From Meloidogyne chitwoodi (taxonomy: Eukaryota; Nematoda; Chromadorea; Rhabditida; Meloidogynidae), in NCBI GenBank assembly GCA_015183035.1, contig JACZZP010000012.1:1860001-1924000 (forward strand): DNA of 64,000 nt, written 5' to 3'. The translations under genes were made by a program, and so were the position numbers. The notes under the pieces were generated by a model. The model had not been told where the DNA came from. It ran no database searches and saw nothing but the letters and a program-made list of their open reading frames with translations. Positions 58,579 to 64,000 of this stretch are shown piece by piece (within the stretch, counting starts at the first letter, position 1; every line of letters begins with the position of its first letter).

Positions 58579-61500
58579 ATGGATTACCTGCAAAAAATAC
58601 GTTCGTCTGTTGCAGCCCAAGTTCATTCAGTTGCTGCCCAAGTAAATCTAGCTTTGCCAGGTAATCCAATACTTCGCGAATATTCAGTTAAACAACAACA
58701 AGTTGCAAGTGCTGGACCAGGTTTATGTTGGAAAATCTTTTCTGCTACAAGAAATTCTACAAAACAAGTTTTGTTTAAATTTTATTTTATTATTATTTTA
58801 ATTTTAGGAAGTAGCTGTTTGGGTTTTTGAGAAGAAACAAATGGAGAATTGGCTAAAAGTTAAGAGGGAGGAATTTCCTGATATTCTAAAACGTGGAGTT
58901 AGTCAACTGACGAGACTTATGCATCCACGTATTTTGAGAGTAGAACGATCATTGGAAGAATCTAGAGATTGCTTTGCTTTTTGTACTGAGGTTTTTTTAC
59001 TTTTTTTTTGTTTTTATTTAATAATTTTAGCCAGTATTTGCTAGTCTTGCCAATTGTTTCAATGATTTTGAAAACTTGCCTTCAACACCAAAATGTCTAA
59101 AAGATTTTAATTTGGAAAGCATTGAGATTCGTCATGGTTTATTTCAGGTTTTCCAATTTTAATGGTTAAAAATTAATTCTTATGTTTATTAGTTATCCGA
59201 AGCATTAGCTTTTCTTCATAATGACACAAAAATGGTTCACGCAAATATTTCACCTAGTTCTATAATTATAAATAAAAGGGGTGATTGGAAATTGGCTTGT
59301 TTTGATTTTTGTGTTGTTGGGGTTGTTTCTACTCAAGACAAAGTTTTTTTATTTTTAAAATTTTTTTAATGTTTTTTTAAAGATTAATTTTGAATTGCCA
59401 AGTTGGAGTAAAAATTCAATTTCTGCTTTATGTCCAGATCTTGATTATGTTTCTCCAGAGCTTGTTCAGGGTGATACTTTTGATTGTTTTTCTGATGTTT
59501 TTTCGCTTGGATTGCTTGCTATTACTGCTTTCAATAAAGGAAAATCAATTATGGAAAGTCAAAACTCCTTTGCCTGTTATCGGAAAAATTTTGAAAATGT
59601 AAAGGGGTTTTACTTTAAAAATTTTTGAAAAATAATTTTAGTTGAGGCATTCAATCCCTTCACTTTTGCATAATAAAAATGTCCCAGATGAGCTTCAGGA
59701 AGCATTAAGTAAATGTCTTAATCCATCACCAGAACAAAGAATTCCATTTGTTCAATTTACAAAGGTTTTTTTAATTATTATTTTTTAAATTGTAAATATA
59801 TTTTAGCTCAAATATTTTGATCATCCTCTTGTAAAGACCTTAAATTTTTTGGATTCGCGTAATGCTCTGGACGTGTCACAAAAAATTCAATTTTTCAAGG
59901 TTTAATAAAATTAATAATTTCCCAAATTAAAATCAAACATTTTTCTCAGAGTTTGCCAAATATTATTCCGCAATTTCCCTTACGTGTTCAACTTCAAAAA
60001 ATTTATCCACATTTAGCTGGAGAATTTGGAACACCAATTCTTATTCCTTTTATTTTGGAAAGTGTTTTTTTAATTGCTGAGAATGCGAGTAATGATGAAT
60101 TTGTTGACGAGATTATGCCTTCCCTTGTAACTGTTTTCCCTATTCAAACACCATATCAGGTTAAAATTTTAATTAAAAAATTAAAAAAATTTTTTTTTGT
60201 TAAAGATTGGATTATTATTATTAAATAAAGTTGATTTATTCTTAAAAAAGATGTCTACAGTTGCTTTAAAACAGCACTTGATTCCTTTAATTTTTAATTC
60301 TTTAAGTAATGAAAGCACAAAAATACAGGTTTTTTCTTTATTTAATTATTTTTAAATTGTTAAAAAATTTAGGAACTTTGCCTATTAGAATTACCTAGGC
60401 TAGTTAAGTATATTGAACGTGAACAAATGCATACTCAATTTTTACCTAAATTGCTTCGTATGGTGCTTGAGTCAGCGGATGTTAAGGTTTCGTTTAAAAT
60501 GCTAATTAAAAATTAAAAAACTCTTGGATAGTTTTACAAATTTTTACTTTGGTTGCTTTATGGTTTAGCGGTCTAGGTGTTAGTTTTGCTTGGTTTGAAT
60601 GTCTGGGTTCAATGTTAGCTTTGAGATATCTTTTATTTTATTATTTCCAGCTTTCTAAAAAGCACGATTTCGCATTTTAATTTGCGTTTTCGTTCGTCAC
60701 GAAAGCGAAAGAATAATGGATTTTGATTGGGTGAGATGGTAATCAAAATTTAAAATTGATAATTGTCTCAATACAAAATTCAACAATTTTATTTTTTAAA
60801 TTTTTCTTTGGTAACTAAAAAAAATTTTTTTTAAGATTCGTGTTCAAACTATTGCCTGTTTAGCCAAATTATTAAATAATCTAGAGCCTTGGATGGTTGC
60901 TGATCAATTACTTCCTTCTCTACCTAAAGTTAATAGTAAAGATGCTAATGTTCTTATGGCTGTTTTAGGTTTTTAAATTTAAAATTTTATTTTTTTTGAA
61001 AGTTGAATATATTTAGATTTATACAAATTGATTTTCGAAAATGATCGATTCGGAATAAGCAAAGAACAGTGTAAGAAATTAAAAATTATAATCGATAGAA
61101 AATAATTTAAATATATTTTAGGTGCAAAAAGCGTTCTACCATTTTTGGTTAGTACTTCAATAGAGGCTTCCTTAAATCTTCAAAATTTTAATCAATTTAT
61201 TGAACTAATTCAGCGACTTCTGGATAAAATAACAACTGAACATAAAAATTATCTTGGCACATTAAGTGCTAGTCAGGAAGAACAAAGGTTTTTTTACTTA
61301 TTTTTATTTAAAAAGTTTATATTTTTAGGGAAATGAACAATTTTATTGATTATTTAAATAACGGGAAGGTTATTGAAGAAAAGACTACTACCGAAGATTC
61401 TTCAACAAAAAAAGTTATGGATTTGGGTGATTTGTCCTTTATGATTGGTGATAGCAGTAAGAAGCAGGTTTTTTTTTTAATTTTATTTTTTTATTAAAAA

Positions 61501-61980
61501 AGAATTTTAAAGTCATCAGAAGATACTTTTAATTTACCAAAAGAGTCAAACAAAAATTTGTCTTCAATATCACCTCCATCTTCACTTACAAATAAAATAA
61601 CATCATTTTCTACTAATAAAAAAGAAGAACCTTCAATAAATTTTGATGCATTTTTAACAACAAATGAAGAAAAATCAAACAATTCAAAAGAAACAAATTC
61701 TTTAGATTTTCTTGCTGAATTTCTTCCTCCTCCTTCATCACATCAAAAACAACAAAATCAGTCATCACAAAATTTTAACGGTTTATTTCCTTCATTACCT
61801 GTCCCTCCTAATAATAGTAATAATAATACAATTCCAATACAAAGAAGAATAACAACAACAGAAAAACAAAAATTTGATGATCCGTTTTCTTTAATTTCGA
61901 TGATAAAAGAGCCAAAAGAAGAAGAAAATACTTTATCAAATAATGGTGGTAATCATCAATTTGATTATCTTTTCCGGTAA
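58579..61980 (+). CDS. SCY1-like pseudokinase SCYL2
   Basis: A clathrin/AP-associated pseudokinase with role in endosomal traffic. ATG at 58579 (MDYLQKIRSSVAAQVHSV). The kinase-like fold shows VWVFEKKQMENWLK and RLMHPRILRVERSLEESRD. The catalytic loop reads VHANISPSSIII with no HRD Asp, and CFDFC replaces DFG, so catalysis is not expected. LDYVSPELVQGDTFDCFSDV follows. A helical HEAT-repeat region comes next (LLRMVLESADVKIRVQTIA). The tail is disordered (FDAFLTTNEE, LDFLAEFLPPPSS, DDPFSLISM), with short adaptor-binding-like DPF. It ends HQFDYLFR at 61980. About eleven introns; the one at 60487-60834 contains a tRNA-like sequence. Confidence 0.9.
60551..60628 (+). repeat. tRNA-like sequence in SCYL2 intron
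   Basis: Contains an A-box-like ATGGTTTAGCGGTC and weaker B-box GGGTTCAATGTT. Structure is decayed. It sits in the largest intron of this part of the gene in sense orientation. Confidence 0.4.
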
Positions 61981-62411
61981 CACATAATATGGTTAATTAA
62001 TTATTTTTTGATATTTTACGAGTTGATGTCAAACTAAAAAATTTTGCATAAATGATATTAAAAAATTTTCTGGGGTTACTATTTTTTGTATACTAAAACT
62101 ATATAAATATATTAAATTTCTTTACATTTTTATTGTGAATAAATATTTTGATTTTTATTAATTTCATTGTTTTTTATCACATACCTTTTATCTTTTGTTG
62201 TTTTGAAAAATGACCATTTTTAAATGGACATTTTCATACTTTTGTATTTTTTGAAATTAGATGTTTTGATGTTTACACTTTGAAAACGAGACATAACAGA
62301 ATAGAGATTTAGAGACTTTTCTTAATTATTTTTTCAGATTTGGCAATCTCCATTGATTTTTACTTTACTAATACAATTTCTCAATTTCAGAAAGCAAAGT
62401 TTAAGTAAAAT
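61981..62411. other. Intergenic region between SCYL2 and rpl-16
   Basis: AT-rich; likely contains the SCYL2 3' end and the rpl-16 promoter. The rpl-16 ATG at 62412 follows TTTCAG by about 20 bases, which could serve as a trans-splice acceptor. Confidence 0.4.
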
Positions 62412-63313
62412 ATGGGTTTTCAAACAAAAGCAATTCTAATTGATGGCAAAAATCATTTGCTTGGACGTTTAGCTGCAATGGTAGCAAAACAATTATTGCT
62501 TGGTCAAAAGATTATTGTTGTTCGATGTGAAGCAATCAACATTTCTGGCAACTTTCATCGATCAAAACTGAAGTTTTTGGCTTTCTTACGCAAACGCTGT
62601 AATGTTAAACCAGCTCGCGGGCCTTTTCACTACAGAGCGCCTTCTCGAATCTTTTGGAGAACGGTTTAATTTAAATAATTTCATCTTTAGATAAAGGGAT
62701 TGTAACAAAGTTCATCATTTAAGCTTGGGTTTTTGAGTTTCTTGATTATTTAAAAAAACAAAACTTTGAAGTTCCTTTGTATAAAGATTGGAAGCATATT
62801 TCCATCTTAATAATTATACAAATTAAGGTTCGTGGTATGCTACCACACAAGACAGCTCATGGGATGGAAGCTCTTAAGAAGCTTAGATGTTTGGATGGTT
62901 GTCCTCAACCATATGATAAGAGAAAGAAGTTTTATCTTCCAAATTCCTTGCGTCATATTGCGTTGAAACCTCGTCGGAAATATTGCACAGGTTTTTGTAT
63001 AGTATAGTAATTAAGTAAGATTTGTCTCTTGATTCAAATAACTTTTCTAACCGTTAAATTATAATTAACTTTTTAGGACATGGTTTGCATAATAATTAGC
63101 TTTTTTTATCGTTTAGTTGGTCGTCTGGCACATGAAGTTGGTTGGCAATATCAAGGCATAGTTGAAAAACTAGAGGAAAAACGCAAAATCAAAGGGACTG
63201 CTTATTACGCTAAAAAGAAGGCTGAAATGAAACTGAAGCGACAGGCAATCGAGAAAGCTAAGCCAAAAACCGCTGTTTATGATAAGGTTTTGCAACAATA
63301 TGGATATGCCTAA
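62412..63313 (+). CDS. rpl-16: 60S ribosomal protein L13a (uL13)
   Basis: Three exons: 62412-62663, 62828-62990 and 63117-63313, 203 aa in total, the usual length in animals. Motifs include [67 protein letters not shown] and [14 protein letters not shown]. An alternative acceptor at 63076 would insert a stop codon and was not used. The C-terminus is Lys-rich ([15 protein letters not shown]) and ends VLQQYGYA. It uses ordinary neighbouring codon bias and has no sign of transfer. Confidence 0.96.
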
Positions 63314-64000
63314 AATAACATGTTATTTGTTGATTTAAAGTTGTCGTGATTAAAATTAATATATTTGTTAAAATAAAATTGAGCGACTTGTTTAATATTT
63401 TTATATGGGTCTTTAAATTGATTCTTGTAAAAACTAAGAACTAAAAATTTTAGAAATTTTTAAAGATCGATAAATCAATGTATTGATTTTGGAACAAATA
63501 ATTCTAGAAAAGTTAATTATTCCGTTTCTGCCAAAACTATTTCTCAAGTTTTCTTGTATTAAGGTTTGTCGAATTTTTTAAGGTTTTGCTTAGACTCAAA
63601 ATGACCTTTAGTAGATTAGAAAGTTTTGTTTTTCGAATATTTGAGATTATGATATTTTTACATTTTTTATTGAATAATGTATAAATATCAAAATGTCGAA
63701 AATACGAAAAATATAAAATTTTAATTTAGGCCAAACTTTTAAAAATTCGTAGAGCCCTTCAAAAACATGAAACTTTTCCGAAAATTTTTCAATACATTTG
63801 GACAATTATTTTGAATTTTTGGACAAAAATTTTTTGAAAATTTCTCCCAAAATTTCATTTTCAAAAGGAGCTATGAGCATTTGAAAATTTGCGGGTATTT
63901 AACTGTTTACCCCCAAAACTTTGTTTGAACATATCTCCTTTAATCTACTACCTAAATCCATAAATTTTTGGTCAACAATAGATGTACCAATGGACCATAA
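63314..64000. other. Downstream flank of rpl-16, no gene seen
   Basis: AT-rich. There is a palindromic-looking stretch around 63.66-63.79 kb but no ORF and no clear boundary. It may belong to the next gene. Confidence 0.4.

Overview
The window is nuclear DNA from a nematode with a very AT-rich genome. The closest fit I can infer is a tylenchid root-knot type (Meloidogyne-like), but the species cannot be fixed from sequence alone. The reasons are orthologues of C. elegans-style genes (gap-2, kcnl SK channel, zwl-1, prpf-4, cpsf-2), many introns of 40-100 nt bounded by GT...TTTTAG, likely trans-splice acceptors just before start codons, and long runs of A/T between exons. All coding models below were spliced by hand from ORFs, splice sites and phase agreement.

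Layout. 1-17.9 kb (minus) is one large gene, a SynGAP/DAB2IP-type RasGAP (gap-2) with four candidate first exons; its 3' end runs off the left edge. Its introns hold an inserted ~1.0 kb element, a hairpin MITE-like repeat, a hAT-like non-autonomous transposon (just upstream of or within the gene) and a tRNA-like relic. 17.9-22.4 kb is gene-poor. It carries a second, inverted copy of the inserted element, which encodes a 144-aa protein of unknown function, head-to-head with a 118-aa FLYWCH-like zinc-finger protein. 22.8-26.4 kb (minus) is cpsf-2 (CPSF100), divergent from exos-1 (CSL4, 26.8 kb, plus). exos-1 is followed closely by a ZC3H3-like CCCH protein and an RGG-rich acidic protein, a possible operon. 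32.3-37.2 kb is an almost featureless AT-rich stretch. 37.2-42.2 kb (plus) is an SK-type calcium-activated potassium channel. 43.1-47.0 kb (plus) holds zwl-1 (Zwilch) and psmd-10 (gankyrin). 47.3-50.6 kb (minus) is prpf-4 (PRP4 kinase), divergent from an HDDC2-type HD phosphohydrolase (51.0-52.1 kb, plus). 52.6-54.6 kb (minus) is an unrecognised multipass membrane protein. 55.0-58.1 kb (plus) is an MFS transporter of SLC18B1 type with two first exons, followed by SCYL2 pseudokinase (58.6-62.0 kb) and ribosomal protein L13a (62.4-63.3 kb).

Functional themes. Several neighbours act in RNA metabolism (cpsf-2, exos-1, the ZC3H3-like gene, prpf-4), but most of the window is ordinary housekeeping and neuronal genes. 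The least explained part is the duplicated cassette at about 1.33-2.35 kb and 20.6-22.25 kb. Its two copies encode identical proteins although flanks and introns have drifted. One copy sits in what would otherwise be a ~64-nt intron of gap-2, between 7-bp direct repeats, and its codons are much richer in G+C than those of surrounding genes.
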